From Alcaligenaceae bacterium (GTDB lineage: Bacteria > Pseudomonadota > Gammaproteobacteria > Burkholderiales > Burkholderiaceae_B), in the NCBI GenBank assembly GCA_029268265.1, contig JAJUGH010000005.1:1-32653 (forward strand): a stretch of DNA of 32,653 nucleotides, read 5' to 3'. The position numbers and the translations under genes are program-made. Below are positions 24,514 to 32,653 of the stretch, piece after piece. A model generated the notes under the pieces. It was not told the origin of the DNA. It worked only from the letters and a program-made list of their open reading frames with translations, and did no database searches. Positions within the stretch are counted from its first letter, which is position 1, and each line of letters opens with the position of its first letter.

Positions 24514-25133
24514 AGGGGGCGGTCACCGGCGAGCGCCAGCGGATCGGCCTGCTTGGAGGAAGCTTCGATCCGGTACACGTGGCGCACCTGCAGCTTGCGG
24601 CCCATGCCCGCGATCAACTTGCGCTACAGCAGGTACTGCTGGTGCCGGCCGCCCAGCCATGGCAACGCGAAGCCCTGGGGGCCGCCGCAGATCAACGGCT
24701 CGAGATGCTCCGGATCGCCACGGCCGATCAGCCCGGCCTGGGGGTCAGCGACGTTGAAATACGACGTGGCGGCCCCACCTACACCATCGACACGTTGCGA
24801 GCGTTGCCGGCCGGGCACGAGTACTACTGGATACTTGGGGCCGATCAACTGCAGAATTTCTGCACCTGGAAGGACTGGCAACACATTGCGGCGACGGTGC
24901 ACCTCGCAGTCGCCGCCCGGCCTGGCTCACCACTCCAGGCGCCGCCCGCCCTGCAGGCGCAGCTCGATGCGGTCGGGCACACGCTGCACGTTCTGTCCAT
25001 GCCCCCCACCGATGTATCGGCGACAGCAATCCGCCAGCGCGTGGCCGAAGGCCGAGATACAGAAGGCATGCTGCACCCCGGCGTGGCAAAATACATTCGT
25101 CAACACGGACTCTACCGACACTCTTCGGCCTAA
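24504..25133 (+). CDS. nadD: Nicotinate-nucleotide adenylyltransferase
   Basis: The enzyme of about 207-209 residues adenylylates nicotinate mononucleotide in NAD synthesis. It has the nucleotidyltransferase motif [18 protein letters not shown] and the C-terminal [11 protein letters not shown] (ISxTxxR-type) motif. The start is ambiguous. GTG at 24504 gives the ORF-track version, whereas TTG at 24510 has GGGAG five bases upstream and starts two residues later. Either choice overlaps the end of hemF, so translation is coupled. It is followed by rsfS and rlmH, a common order in proteobacteria. Confidence 0.94.
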   Translation: MGLKGAVTGERQRIGLLGGSFDPVHVAHLQLAAHARDQLALQQVLLVPAAQPWQREALGAAADQRLEMLRIATADQPGLGVSDVEIRRGGPTYTIDTLRALPAGHEYYWILGADQLQNFCTWKDWQHIAATVHLAVAARPGSPLQAPPALQAQLDAVGHTLHVLSMPPTDVSATAIRQRVAEGRDTEGMLHPGVAKYIRQHGLYRHSSA

Positions 25134-25152
25134 GGCCACGAACCACCCCCAT

Positions 25153-25554
25153 ATGGATATACAAAAATTGCAACGCCTGGTCATTGACGCCCTTGAAGAC
25201 GTCAAGGCCCAGGACATCAAGGTTTTCAATACCTCGCACATCACCAGCCTGTTCGACCGCGTGGTGATTGCGAGCGGGACCTCGAATCGGCAGACCCGCG
25301 CACTGGCCTCCAGCGTGGCAGACGCCGCCCGAGAACACAATGTTCCTGTTCTGGCCTTTGAAGGCGAGGATACGGGTGAATGGGTGCTGGTGGATCTCGG
25401 CGATGTCGTCGTGCATTGCATGCAGCCGGCCATCCGCCAGTACTACAACCTTGAGGAAATCTGGGGAGGCAAGCCCGTGCGTGTGAAACTGCTTCCGCAG
25501 TCCACTCTTCCCTCCATCCCCGGCACCTTCGACATCGACGACGAAGAGAACTGA
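25153..25554 (+). CDS. rsfS: Ribosomal silencing factor RsfS
   Basis: The 133-residue protein begins at ATG 25153 ([22 protein letters not shown]). In the ORF track it is hidden inside a longer frame that reads through nadD. RsfS binds ribosomal protein uL14 and blocks subunit joining when nutrients are short. Motifs are [22 protein letters not shown] and [30 protein letters not shown]. The acidic tail (DIDDEEN) is normal. Its stop overlaps the rlmH start by one base. Confidence 0.95.
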   Translation: MDIQKLQRLVIDALEDVKAQDIKVFNTSHITSLFDRVVIASGTSNRQTRALASSVADAAREHNVPVLAFEGEDTGEWVLVDLGDVVVHCMQPAIRQYYNLEEIWGGKPVRVKLLPQSTLPSIPGTFDIDDEEN

Positions 25555-26024
25555 TGAAGCTCATCGTGGCTGCCGTCGGGGCGCGCATGCCCTCATGGGT
25601 CGATGAAGCGTGGTCCGATTACGCGAAGCGAATGCCGTCTGATTGCACGCTTGAGCTGCGCGAGATCAAACCGGAGCCACGCAAATCCGGCAAAACCGCC
25701 GCCCAACTGATGGCGGCCGAAGCTCGCCGCATCGAGGCGGCACTGCCTCCGGGTTGCCATCGCGTGGCCCTGGACGAACGCGGCCGCGACCTCACCACCA
25801 TGCAGCTGTCGTCCCGCCTTGAGCACTGGCGCGGCCTGGGCACCGACATCGCCTTCCTTATCGGGGGGCCGGACGGCCTCGATGCCGACCTGAAGCGGCA
25901 GTGCCACGAGATGCTCCGGTTGTCTGCACTCACCCTTCCCCATCCGATGGTACGCATACTCCTGGGCGAACAGCTGTATCGCGCCTGGGCTATCATGACC
26001 GGCCACCCCTACCATCGGGCCTGA
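25554..26024 (+). CDS. rlmH: 23S rRNA (pseudouridine1915-N3)-methyltransferase RlmH
   Basis: The 156-residue SPOUT-family enzyme methylates pseudouridine 1915 in helix 69 of 23S rRNA. The trefoil-knot motifs [13 protein letters not shown] and the C-terminal [29 protein letters not shown] are complete. It starts in the TGATG overlap with rsfS, so the two ribosome-associated proteins are co-translated. Confidence 0.96.
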   Translation: MKLIVAAVGARMPSWVDEAWSDYAKRMPSDCTLELREIKPEPRKSGKTAAQLMAAEARRIEAALPPGCHRVALDERGRDLTTMQLSSRLEHWRGLGTDIAFLIGGPDGLDADLKRQCHEMLRLSALTLPHPMVRILLGEQLYRAWAIMTGHPYHRA

Positions 26025-26047
26025 CCTCACTGACCAAGGGCTCTTCC

Positions 26048-27487
26048 ATGACGAAACGTCGTACCAAGATCGTTGCCACGCTGGGTCCGGCCAGCTCCAG
26101 CCCCGAAAGCATCGAACAGTTGCTGCTCGCCGGCCTGGACGTCGCGAGGCTGAACTTCTCGCACGGCACGCCGGACGAACATCGCGAGCGCGTGCACCGG
26201 CTGCGCGAGATTTCCGCACGCCTGGGTCGTCATATCGCCATCATGGGGGACCTGCAGGGCCCGAAGATTCGGATTGCACGTTTCCGCGACACGGTGGTCA
26301 CTCTGCAAAAGGGCCAGCCGTTCACACTCTCCAACCTGCACCCGAACGATGAAGGCACGGAATCGATCGTGGGCATCGACTATCCCAGTCTTGTGCAGGA
26401 TTGCCGCCCGGGCGACGAACTGTTGCTGGACGACGGGCGCGTGGTGCTTCAGGTCGACAGCGTCGACGACCATGCCGTCCACACCACGGTGATCGTGGGT
26501 GGATCGCTCTCAAACAACAAGGGCATCAACCGCCGCGGCGGCGGGATCTCGGCACCCAGTCTCACAGAAAAGGATCACGACGATATTCGTCTTGCCGCTG
26601 AGCTGGAACTCGATTATGTCGCGGTTTCGTTCCCGCGCTATGGGCGCGACATGGAAGCGGCGCGTGAACTCGTTCGACAGGCCGGCAGCCATGCCTGGAT
26701 CATCGCAAAGATCGAACGTGCCGAGGCGGTGGTGGATGATGCCGCCCTCGACGAACTGATCCAGGCCAGCGACGGCGTCATGGTGGCGCGTGGGGATCTT
26801 GGCGTGGAAGTGGGCGACGCCCGTCTGGTCGGTATACAGAAACGCATCATTCAGCACGCGAGACATCAGAACAAACTGGTGATCACGGCCACGCAGATGA
26901 TGGAGTCCATGATCGCCAGCCCGCTGCCCACCCGCGCCGAGGTTTCCGACGTGGCCAACGCTGTCCTGGATTACACCGACGCCGTGATGTTGTCTGGCGA
27001 AACGGCGTCCGGAAAATACCCCGTGGAAGCGGTGGCGGCCATGGCGCGCATCGCCCAGGGGGCTGAAGAGGAACCCATGACGACCCGGTCTCAGCACCGC
27101 GTGGGTACCTCGTTCGAGCGCTGCGATGAGACCATCGCGCTGGCATCCATGTATGCGGCCAATCATTTCCACGGCGTGAAGGCGATCATCAGCCTGACCG
27201 AGTCCGGCAACACACCGCTGATCATGTCCCGGATCCGTTCCGGCATTCCGATCTACTGCTTTACGCCCCATCCGGTCACGCAGCGCCGTGTCGCCATGTT
27301 CCGCGGCGTTTACCCAGTCCCCTTCGACCCCACCGCTTACGCACCCGCCGAGGTGAGTGATGAAGCGCTCGCCCTGCTCCAGCGCAGTGGCGTGGTTCAA
27401 CCGGGCGATTGGGTCATACTCACCAAGGGCGATTCATATCACAGCACCGGCGGCACCAACACAATGAAGATACTGAAGGTCGAATGA
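26048..27487 (+). CDS. pyk: Pyruvate kinase
   Basis: The enzyme of 479 residues makes pyruvate and ATP from phosphoenolpyruvate and ADP. I start it at ATG 26048 (MTKRRTKIVATLGPASSSPE), which has AAGGG seven bases before it. The ORF track extends it spuriously through rlmH. Diagnostic parts are RLNFSHGTPDEHRERV, MGDLQGPKIRIARF, IIAKIERAEAV with the catalytic Lys, MVARGDLGVEVG, and ITATQMMESMI near residue 280. The C-terminal allosteric domain is present. It lies 23 bases after rlmH and 40 before maf. Confidence 0.97.
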   Translation: MTKRRTKIVATLGPASSSPESIEQLLLAGLDVARLNFSHGTPDEHRERVHRLREISARLGRHIAIMGDLQGPKIRIARFRDTVVTLQKGQPFTLSNLHPNDEGTESIVGIDYPSLVQDCRPGDELLLDDGRVVLQVDSVDDHAVHTTVIVGGSLSNNKGINRRGGGISAPSLTEKDHDDIRLAAELELDYVAVSFPRYGRDMEAARELVRQAGSHAWIIAKIERAEAVVDDAALDELIQASDGVMVARGDLGVEVGDARLVGIQKRIIQHARHQNKLVITATQMMESMIASPLPTRAEVSDVANAVLDYTDAVMLSGETASGKYPVEAVAAMARIAQGAEEEPMTTRSQHRVGTSFERCDETIALASMYAANHFHGVKAIISLTESGNTPLIMSRIRSGIPIYCFTPHPVTQRRVAMFRGVYPVPFDPTAYAPAEVSDEALALLQRSGVVQPGDWVILTKGDSYHSTGGTNTMKILKVE

Positions 27488-27527
27488 CCATGCTGACCGG
27501 GAAGCCATATCCGGTTTGGGAGTGACC

Positions 27528-28136
27528 ATGCAGTTTCAGAAAGTGTATCTGGCCTCCGCCAGTCCGCGCCGACGCGAGATCCTGGAGCAAATGGGCGTGC
27601 CGCACGAGGTGCTGCGCCTGCCTCCCGTGGCCGGTGAAGACGAACCTCGGTTGCCTGGCGAAACTCCCGCCGACTATGTGGTGCGCACGGCGGCAGACAA
27701 AGCAATCCGGGCATTGGACTATCTGTCGCGAGCTGACACTGCGCAATGGCCGCCCAGGCCGGTATTGACTGCAGATACAACAGTAATCCTCGGGTCTGAC
27801 ATCCTGGGCAAGCCGGCGGACACAACCGAGGCGCGTCAGATGCTGGAGCGACTTTCGGGAACGGAGCATGAAGTACGGACGGCTGTCGTGATCGCCACGC
27901 CGCAGCGTTCGCTTCAGTCGGTCTCCATCACACGTGTGAAGTTTGCGACGCTGTCGTCCGACGACATCGAGGCCTACTGCGCCACGGGTGAGCCCATGGA
28001 CAAGGCCGGTGCGTACGGGATCCAGGGGCGAGCGGGTCTCTTCGTGGAGCATATCGCCGGCAGCTTCACCGGCGTAATGGGACTGCCCGTATTCGAAACG
28101 GGCAAACTGCTCCGCGAGTTCCGCGAAGACGCCTGA
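27528..28136 (+). CDS. Maf-like nucleoside triphosphate pyrophosphatase (dTTP/UTP type)
   Basis: The 202-residue house-cleaning enzyme hydrolyses non-canonical or excess nucleotides to the monophosphate. The N-terminal SASPRRREILEQMGV resembles E. coli YhdE (dTTP/UTP pyrophosphatase) more than YceF. ADTTVILGSDILGKPAD, the TRVKF segment and the KAGAYGIQGRAGLFVEHIAG motif complete the fold. ATG 27528 is chosen because GGGAG lies five bases upstream; the ORF track starts four codons earlier at a TTG. It is the last gene of the plus-strand housekeeping series. Confidence 0.93.
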   Translation: MQFQKVYLASASPRRREILEQMGVPHEVLRLPPVAGEDEPRLPGETPADYVVRTAADKAIRALDYLSRADTAQWPPRPVLTADTTVILGSDILGKPADTTEARQMLERLSGTEHEVRTAVVIATPQRSLQSVSITRVKFATLSSDDIEAYCATGEPMDKAGAYGIQGRAGLFVEHIAGSFTGVMGLPVFETGKLLREFREDA

Positions 28137-28181
28137 ACGGTTCTCCGGCGCCGCCTACCGCCGGCGCCCAGCAGAACGGTT
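28135..28181. repeat. Direct repeat GAACGGTT flanking a GC-rich inverted repeat
   Basis: The eight-base word GAACGGTT occurs at 28135-28142, over the maf stop, and again at 28174-28181, at the sixA stop. Between them lies an inverted repeat GGCGCCG...CGGCGCC (seven pairs, eight-base loop). No T-run follows on either strand. It may be a weak bidirectional terminator between convergent genes; the repeat may be chance. Confidence 0.4.
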
Positions 28182-28692
28182 ACTCGGCGGTTTCTGGTGT
28201 CTCGAAGCGCTCCAGACGGCCGGACTGCACATCCAGCCCTGACCATTCCGAGACGTCGAAATCGATGACGGCCAGGCCTCCCACGACGAATTCCCGTTGC
28301 AGTCGCGCCAATGCCACTGGATCACCGTTGCCGATCAGCCAGGCCGCCAGGCGCTCCATGCCCGGGTTATGCCCGACCAGCATGATGCTGGCGAGTGTGG
28401 ATGCCTGGGCCCGGGCGACTTCCAGCAGATCACCGGCGGCGGATTCGTAGATTCGCGGTTCGTTGACCTTGCTGGTATCGAAACCGCCGGCCTTCCTGGC
28501 GTCTTCCCAAGTTTCCTGCGTACGGCGTGCCGTGGAGACAATAGCGAGCTCAGGCACCAGGCCGTGCGTGCCGATGTAGGCGCCCACCCGCTGCGCCTGT
28601 TGGTGGCCTTTAGGCGACAAAGGCCGCTCGTGGTCCGCTACGTTGTCGGGGCGGTCGGCGTGGGCATGACGAAACAGCATTAATCTCAACAT
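28180..28692 (-). CDS. SixA-like histidine phosphatase
   Basis: From ATG 28690-28692 the protein has 170 residues and belongs to the histidine phosphatase superfamily. It has the catalytic RHAHA near residue 8 (the RHG-type motif), STARRTQET near 55 and the second catalytic His in LVGHNPGMERLA. This is the SixA pattern; SixA removes phosphate from histidine of the nitrogen phosphotransferase system or from ArcB in E. coli. AGGA six bases before this ATG supports it over the 33-residue upstream extension in the ORF track. It follows lysR by 25 bases in the same direction. Confidence 0.9.
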   Translation of the reverse strand: MLRLMLFRHAHADRPDNVADHERPLSPKGHQQAQRVGAYIGTHGLVPELAIVSTARRTQETWEDARKAGGFDTSKVNEPRIYESAAGDLLEVARAQASTLASIMLVGHNPGMERLAAWLIGNGDPVALARLQREFVVGGLAVIDFDVSEWSGLDVQSGRLERFETPETAE

Positions 28693-28717
28693 GGTGGTTC
28701 CTGTAGTCCTTGAATGA

Positions 28718-29647
28718 TTATGTCCTGTTTCCCTGGCTCGGGACAGCGCCGGCACGCGACCACGCGCGAGCCTTGTCGACGACGAAATCAATCAGGGTAC
28801 GCGCCGCGAGCGTCTGGTAGCGGCCCGGCATGCGCAAGAGAAACATTTTCGTGCCAAATACGCTGAGCCGCCAATCGTCCAGCGAGGTGACGACTCGCCC
28901 TTTGACGAGCTCTTCTGCGATCACGTAATCCGGCATAAGCCCCACTCCCAACCCGCCCAGGACCGCCTCGCGCAGGAACTGGAAGTTCTCCGATGCCAGC
29001 GTCGGGTGCAAGATGATTTCCTCTCGTGAATCGCCCCGATATGCGGCGAGCCGCAGCTGTCGGCCCACGACGGCTGAAGTAATGATCGGCACGCGGCTCA
29101 GGTCCTCGAGGCGCGACGGTAAGGGATGCCGCTGGGCATAGGCCGCTTCGGCCCACACAACGTAGCGGACATCCGCCAGCTCGATGGCCACCGTTTGCTC
29201 GGGCGGCTCGGACATGACGCGTATCGCAATATCGACTTCGTCGCGCACCAGGTCATCGACACGGTTCTCGAACAGCACGTTCAACGAGATATCGGGATAC
29301 CTGCGCTTGAACTCGATGAGCCAGTCCGACATGACCAGATTCCCAAAGCCGGTGGGCATACTCATACGCACCTGGCCGTGCAGGCCCTTGCCCAGCGAGC
29401 TGGCCGATTCACGCGCCGCCATCAGCTCGTCGCGGATGACGCAGCCATGCTGATAGAGTCGGAAACCGAGTTCAGTGGGCTCGAGCCGCCGGGTGGTTCG
29501 GCGCAACAGTTGCTGGCCCAGTGTCTTCTCCAGCTGCGCCAGGTGATAGCTGATATTCGCCCGGCTCATTTTCAGCCGACGCGCAGCGCGACTCAAATTG
29601 CCCGCCTCCACGATGTCAGCCAAAAGCACCAATGCTTGTGCGTCCAT
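28718..29647 (-). CDS. LysR-family transcriptional regulator
   Basis: The 309-residue regulator has the LysR winged helix at residues 1-60 (ALVLLADIVEAGNLSRAARRLKMSRANISYHLAQLEKTLG), followed by a periplasmic-binding-protein-like effector domain (LHGQVRMSMPTGFGNLVMSDWL, GLGVGLMPDYV). I take ATG 29645-29647 because the helix-turn-helix begins a few residues later; the ORF-track extension of 50 residues covers the divergent intergenic region. It is transcribed away from an acyl-CoA dehydrogenase and acyl-CoA ligase pair, which it probably regulates. The effector is unknown. The C-terminal tail after ARTLIDFVVDKARAW is short and polar. Confidence 0.93.
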   Translation of the reverse strand: MDAQALVLLADIVEAGNLSRAARRLKMSRANISYHLAQLEKTLGQQLLRRTTRRLEPTELGFRLYQHGCVIRDELMAARESASSLGKGLHGQVRMSMPTGFGNLVMSDWLIEFKRRYPDISLNVLFENRVDDLVRDEVDIAIRVMSEPPEQTVAIELADVRYVVWAEAAYAQRHPLPSRLEDLSRVPIITSAVVGRQLRLAAYRGDSREEIILHPTLASENFQFLREAVLGGLGVGLMPDYVIAEELVKGRVVTSLDDWRLSVFGTKMFLLRMPGRYQTLAARTLIDFVVDKARAWSRAGAVPSQGNRT

Positions 29648-29673
29648 ATTTAGTGTCGAACTTCTTTGACAGT

Positions 29674-29721
29674 ACTTTCTATATTCTCGCAATTGTAGGA
29701 AATAATCGACGACTGCATAAT
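29674..29721 (+). promoter_or_regulatory. Candidate promoter and LysR site upstream of the acyl-CoA dehydrogenase
   Basis: TTGTAG (29693-29698) and CATAAT (29716-29721) are separated by 17 bases, giving a plausible sigma-70 promoter for the plus-strand genes. The imperfect dyad TTTCTA...TAGGAAA covers the -35 box and the bases just upstream, where LysR activators commonly bind. Both assignments are tentative. The whole divergent region is 135 bases. Confidence 0.4.
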
Positions 29722-29782
29722 GGCTCAAACACCGCGTGTCTGCGCATCCGCTCAGCCACGCCTCATTCAATTGGAAGCATTC

Positions 29783-30940
29783 ATGGCCCTTGACCAAGAA
29801 ACTTTTGAGCTGCTGCTAGCCTCGGTGCAGCGCTTCGTGCAAGAGCGGCTGATGCCGGCCGAAGACCACGTGGAAGAACACGATGAGGTGCCGGACGACA
29901 TCGTGGCCGACATGAAAGAGATCGGCCTGTTCGGCCTTTCCATTCCTGAGGAGTACGGTGGCATCGGCCTGACCATGGAGCAGGAATGTCAGGTGGCCTA
30001 TGAGCTCGGGCACACCGCACTGGCATTCCGTTCCCTGGTGGGAACCAACATCGGTATCGGTTCTCAGGGCATCCTCATGGATGGAACGGAAGCGCAAAAG
30101 TCTGAATACCTTCCAAGGATTGCGAGCGGCGAACTGATAATTTCGTTTGCCCTCACCGAACCGGATGCGGGATCCGATGCAGCCTCGCTGAAGACGCGAG
30201 CGGTGGAGGATGGCAGCGACTACCTCATTAGCGGCACCAAGCGCTTCATCACCAATGCTCCTCGGGCCGGGGCCTTCACCCTTATGGCGCGCACCGGTGG
30301 ACAGGACGCGTCTGGTATTTCTGCCTTCATCGTGCCCGCCGACCTTCCGGGGTTGAGCCTGGGCAAGCCAGACCGAAAGATGGGGCAGCGCGGGACCAAG
30401 ACCTGCGACGTGAACCTTGATAGCGTCCGAGTGCCGGCCGACAACATCATCGGAGGCGTTCCAGGAAAAGGCTTCAAAACGGCCATGAAGGTGCTGGATC
30501 GCGGCCGGCTGCATATCTCGGCTATCGCCTGCGGCATGGCGAACCGAATTCTGCAGGAAAGCATTGCCTACGCCCAGCAGCGCAAGCAGTTTGGCCAACG
30601 GATCGGCGACTTTCAGCTGATCCAGGCCATGCTGGCCGACAGCCAGGCCGAGCTGCTGGCAGGCTGGTCCCTCGTGCAATCAGTGGCCCGCCGCTACGAT
30701 GCCAAACCTTTTGGCAAACATGATCCGGAAGTCAGCATGCAGGCGTCATGCACGAAGATGTTCACCACCGAAATGGTGGGACGCGTGGCGGATCGGGGCG
30801 TGCAGATACACGGCGGCTCCGGCTACATCAATGAATACAAAGTCGAACGTTTCTACCGCGATGTGCGTCTGCTGCGCCTGTATGAAGGCACCACACAGAT
30901 CCAGCAACTCGTTATCGGCCGGCATCTGATGAAGGCGTAA
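29783..30940 (+). CDS. Acyl-CoA dehydrogenase
   Basis: The 385-residue FAD enzyme oxidises an acyl-CoA to the trans-2-enoyl-CoA and passes electrons to ETF. Domains appear in order: the helical N-terminal domain with GLFGLSIPEEYGG, the beta domain with FALTEPDAGSDAASLKTRA, and the C-terminal domain with QQRKQFGQRIGDFQLIQ. The catalytic base is at Glu368 in LYEGTTQIQ, the position used by short- and medium-chain enzymes. ATG 29783 has GGAAG five bases upstream; the longer ORF-track start is in the divergent leader. It is followed by an acyl-CoA ligase 96 bases on. Chain-length specificity cannot be read by eye. Confidence 0.92.
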   Translation: MALDQETFELLLASVQRFVQERLMPAEDHVEEHDEVPDDIVADMKEIGLFGLSIPEEYGGIGLTMEQECQVAYELGHTALAFRSLVGTNIGIGSQGILMDGTEAQKSEYLPRIASGELIISFALTEPDAGSDAASLKTRAVEDGSDYLISGTKRFITNAPRAGAFTLMARTGGQDASGISAFIVPADLPGLSLGKPDRKMGQRGTKTCDVNLDSVRVPADNIIGGVPGKGFKTAMKVLDRGRLHISAIACGMANRILQESIAYAQQRKQFGQRIGDFQLIQAMLADSQAELLAGWSLVQSVARRYDAKPFGKHDPEVSMQASCTKMFTTEMVGRVADRGVQIHGGSGYINEYKVERFYRDVRLLRLYEGTTQIQQLVIGRHLMKA

Positions 30941-31036
30941 TTGAAACGGCGCCTCATGCGCGGGGCGCCAATCAGACCGGCGGACACGTCGCCGTAGAGC
31001 AGGCTTGGCGACAAGATCAATGTAAAGGCCGTCTTC

Positions 31037-32608
31037 ATGAAAAGTGAATTGCCTTACCCCCCGATAGCCACGAGACTGGGTAGCTCCACGTTACAAGGGA
31101 CGGGCGGCATGCATTTCATCCACGAAGTCCTGCAAGACCGGGCGCAACAAGAGCCCGGCGCCGTATGCCTTTACCCGGAAGGCCAGGCGCCGCTTTCTTA
31201 CGGACAGTTGCAAGACCTGGTGAACCGGGCGGCCGCCTGGTTGCGCTCCCTGGGAGTGCGCGCCGGCCACCGCGTCATGATCGTAGGGGAAAACTGCCCC
31301 GAGCAGATCGCCATGCTGTTTGCCTGCAGCACCCTCGCCGCATGGCCGGTCAGTGTGAACGCGCGCCTAAGCGGGCACGAGATCGACACCATTACGCGTC
31401 ATTGCGAGCCGTTTCTTGCGTTCTATACCGCCAGATGCTCACCGGATGCCCGTGCGCACGCGCAGACTCAGGCCTGGGAATCCTGCCCGCCCGACCTGTT
31501 CCCGACCGGCAACCGTTACGCCGTTATCTGTCCGGATGCTGCACCCGAAGTAGCCTCGCTCGCTCATTCGGTGGCCACGCTGATTTACACGTCGGGTACG
31601 ACCGGAGTTCCGAAAGGCGTCATGGTGACCCACAAGGGACTGCTGCACTTTGCAGGCGTATCAGCAGCTTCCCGCAAGCTGGTCCCCGATGACATCGCCT
31701 ATGCGGCACTGCCGATGTCGCACATTTTTGGAATCGCCACGGTGCTGATGGCGACCCTGCACGCCGGCGCCAGCCTTGTGGTTCGGTCCCGCTTTGATCC
31801 AGATGACCTCGCGGCGTCGCTGGCACAACCGGGGATCAGCATCCTGCAAGGCGTACCCACCATGTTCGTGCGCCTGCTGGCCGCGGTCGGGAACGGACCC
31901 GTACAGGCCCCTCGGCTGCGTTACGTCTACACCGGCGGCGCAGCGCTGGACCCAGCGCTGAAGCAGAGGGTCGAACGCCTTTTCGGCCTTCCCATGCATC
32001 ATGGCTACGGCATCACGGAATATGCCGGCTCCATGTTTGTGACGCGAATCGATGCGCCGCGTAGCGACACGTCGGCAGGTTATGCGGTCGACGGGGTGGA
32101 ACTGAAGATCACGCGCGACGGCCAGCCGGTACAGGCGGGCGAGACGGGCGACATCCTGATACGCGGGCCAGGCGTGATGCTGGGTTATTACCGTAACCCC
32201 GAGCAGACGGATGAGGCCTTACTGCCGGGTGGCTGGCTCAACACGGGGGATATCGGCCATGTGGCCGATGATGGCGCACTATTCCTTACCGGTCGCTCCA
32301 AGGACATGATCATACGGTCCGGCTTCAACGTCTATCCGCTCGAGGTCGAGGCGCTGATCAACGCCTTTCCCGGCGTGCAACTATCGGCCGTCGTGGGCCG
32401 GCCGACAATCGACGGCAACGAGGAGGTGATCGCCTTCTATGAGCCCGCAGCCGGTGCGGAAGTGGATATTGAGTCCCTGAAAGCGCATCTCGCGGCCCGG
32501 CTGGCCCCGTATAAGCGGCCTTCGCGCTATATCCGGATGGAGCGGATACCCACCACCGCGAGTGGAAAAATCCGCAAGGAGCCCCTCAGGCAGCATCTCG
32601 AGGCGTAA
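31037..32608 (+). CDS. Class I adenylate-forming acyl-CoA ligase
   Basis: A protein of up to 523 residues activates a carboxylic acid to its CoA thioester through an acyl-adenylate. It has the P-loop LIYTSGTTGVPKGVMVTH (about residue 180), GYGITEYAG, the NTGDIG and GRSKDMIIRSGFNVYP hinge region, and the C-terminal catalytic Lys in TASGKIRKEPL. ATG 31037 has AAAGG upstream. ATG 31109 (MHFIHEVLQ), with AAGGGA eight bases upstream, is equally good and would remove 24 residues that look atypical for the family. Together with the acyl-CoA dehydrogenase it probably starts a beta-oxidation-like route for an unidentified acid. The gene ends 45 bases before the window edge. Confidence 0.91.
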   Translation: MKSELPYPPIATRLGSSTLQGTGGMHFIHEVLQDRAQQEPGAVCLYPEGQAPLSYGQLQDLVNRAAAWLRSLGVRAGHRVMIVGENCPEQIAMLFACSTLAAWPVSVNARLSGHEIDTITRHCEPFLAFYTARCSPDARAHAQTQAWESCPPDLFPTGNRYAVICPDAAPEVASLAHSVATLIYTSGTTGVPKGVMVTHKGLLHFAGVSAASRKLVPDDIAYAALPMSHIFGIATVLMATLHAGASLVVRSRFDPDDLAASLAQPGISILQGVPTMFVRLLAAVGNGPVQAPRLRYVYTGGAALDPALKQRVERLFGLPMHHGYGITEYAGSMFVTRIDAPRSDTSAGYAVDGVELKITRDGQPVQAGETGDILIRGPGVMLGYYRNPEQTDEALLPGGWLNTGDIGHVADDGALFLTGRSKDMIIRSGFNVYPLEVEALINAFPGVQLSAVVGRPTIDGNEEVIAFYEPAAGAEVDIESLKAHLAARLAPYKRPSRYIRMERIPTTASGKIRKEPLRQHLEA

Positions 32609-32653
32609 ACCGAGCGCCTTGATAACGAGCACGCTGGACCGACAGCACTCGAA

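Noticed and set aside
24553-25554. 333-codon plus-strand frame
   Set aside because: Only its last 133 codons are real (rsfS from ATG 25153); the first part is a shadow of nadD.
1-32653. Mobile elements, CRISPR arrays, tRNA or rRNA genes
   Set aside because: I looked for transposase-like proteins, regularly spaced repeats and tRNA-like cloverleaf sequences and found none I could support.

Overview
The window is about 32.7 kb of GC-rich, densely coded chromosome. Gene content and order point to a betaproteobacterium of the Burkholderiales, most likely Alcaligenaceae (Bordetella/Achromobacter/Pusillimonas-like). Indicators are the block yebC-purD-hemF-nadD-rsfS-rlmH, the pepN-fbp pair, a small H-NS protein of the betaproteobacterial type, and aroG followed by FAD-dependent 2-hydroxyacid dehydrogenases. 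I see no rRNA, tRNA, CRISPR array, insertion sequence or phage gene. No gene-free stretch exceeds about 210 bases.

Left part (1-4223, minus strand): a transcription unit runs from a promoter near 4200 through a short aromatic-rich leader peptide and an intrinsic terminator into aroG (DAHP synthase, first step of the shikimate pathway). It then continues into two FAD-linked 2-hydroxyacid dehydrogenases, a D-lactate dehydrogenase-like protein and a GlcD-like protein cut by the window edge. The leader encodes a run of Phe and Tyr codons and overlaps mutually exclusive hairpins, so this looks like a classical phenylalanine/tyrosine attenuator controlling aroG.

Ectoine region (4392-9400): ehuBCDA encodes a complete ectoine/hydroxyectoine-type ABC importer on the plus strand. 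Facing it on the minus strand is an operon of a MarR regulator resembling EctR and a protein clearly derived from the ectoine-biosynthesis aminotransferase EctB. That protein has lost the PLP lysine (Arg at residue 260) and most other cofactor contacts while keeping a full open frame. Neither ectA/ectC nor the eut degradation genes are in the window. This pseudo-aminotransferase/EctR/Ehu module is the most unusual content here. The EhuB pocket also lacks one of the three aromatic cage residues known from Sinorhizobium meliloti EhuB.

Middle (9507-21390): tldD with a nitrilase-superfamily amidase; an H-NS-like nucleoid protein with a very strong terminator; a DUF4136 lipoprotein; pepN and fbp as a tight pair; a zinc-free quinone oxidoreductase divergent from an EamA permease; and a HerA-like DUF853 ATPase followed by glyoxylate/hydroxypyruvate reductase GhrA.

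Right part (21503-32608): yebC, purD, hemF, nadD, rsfS, rlmH, pyk and maf run in one direction, covering ribosome function, purine, haem and NAD synthesis, glycolysis and nucleotide housecleaning. A convergent lysR-sixA pair follows. Divergent from lysR are an acyl-CoA dehydrogenase and an acyl-CoA ligase, probably a small LysR-controlled catabolic unit for an unidentified acid.
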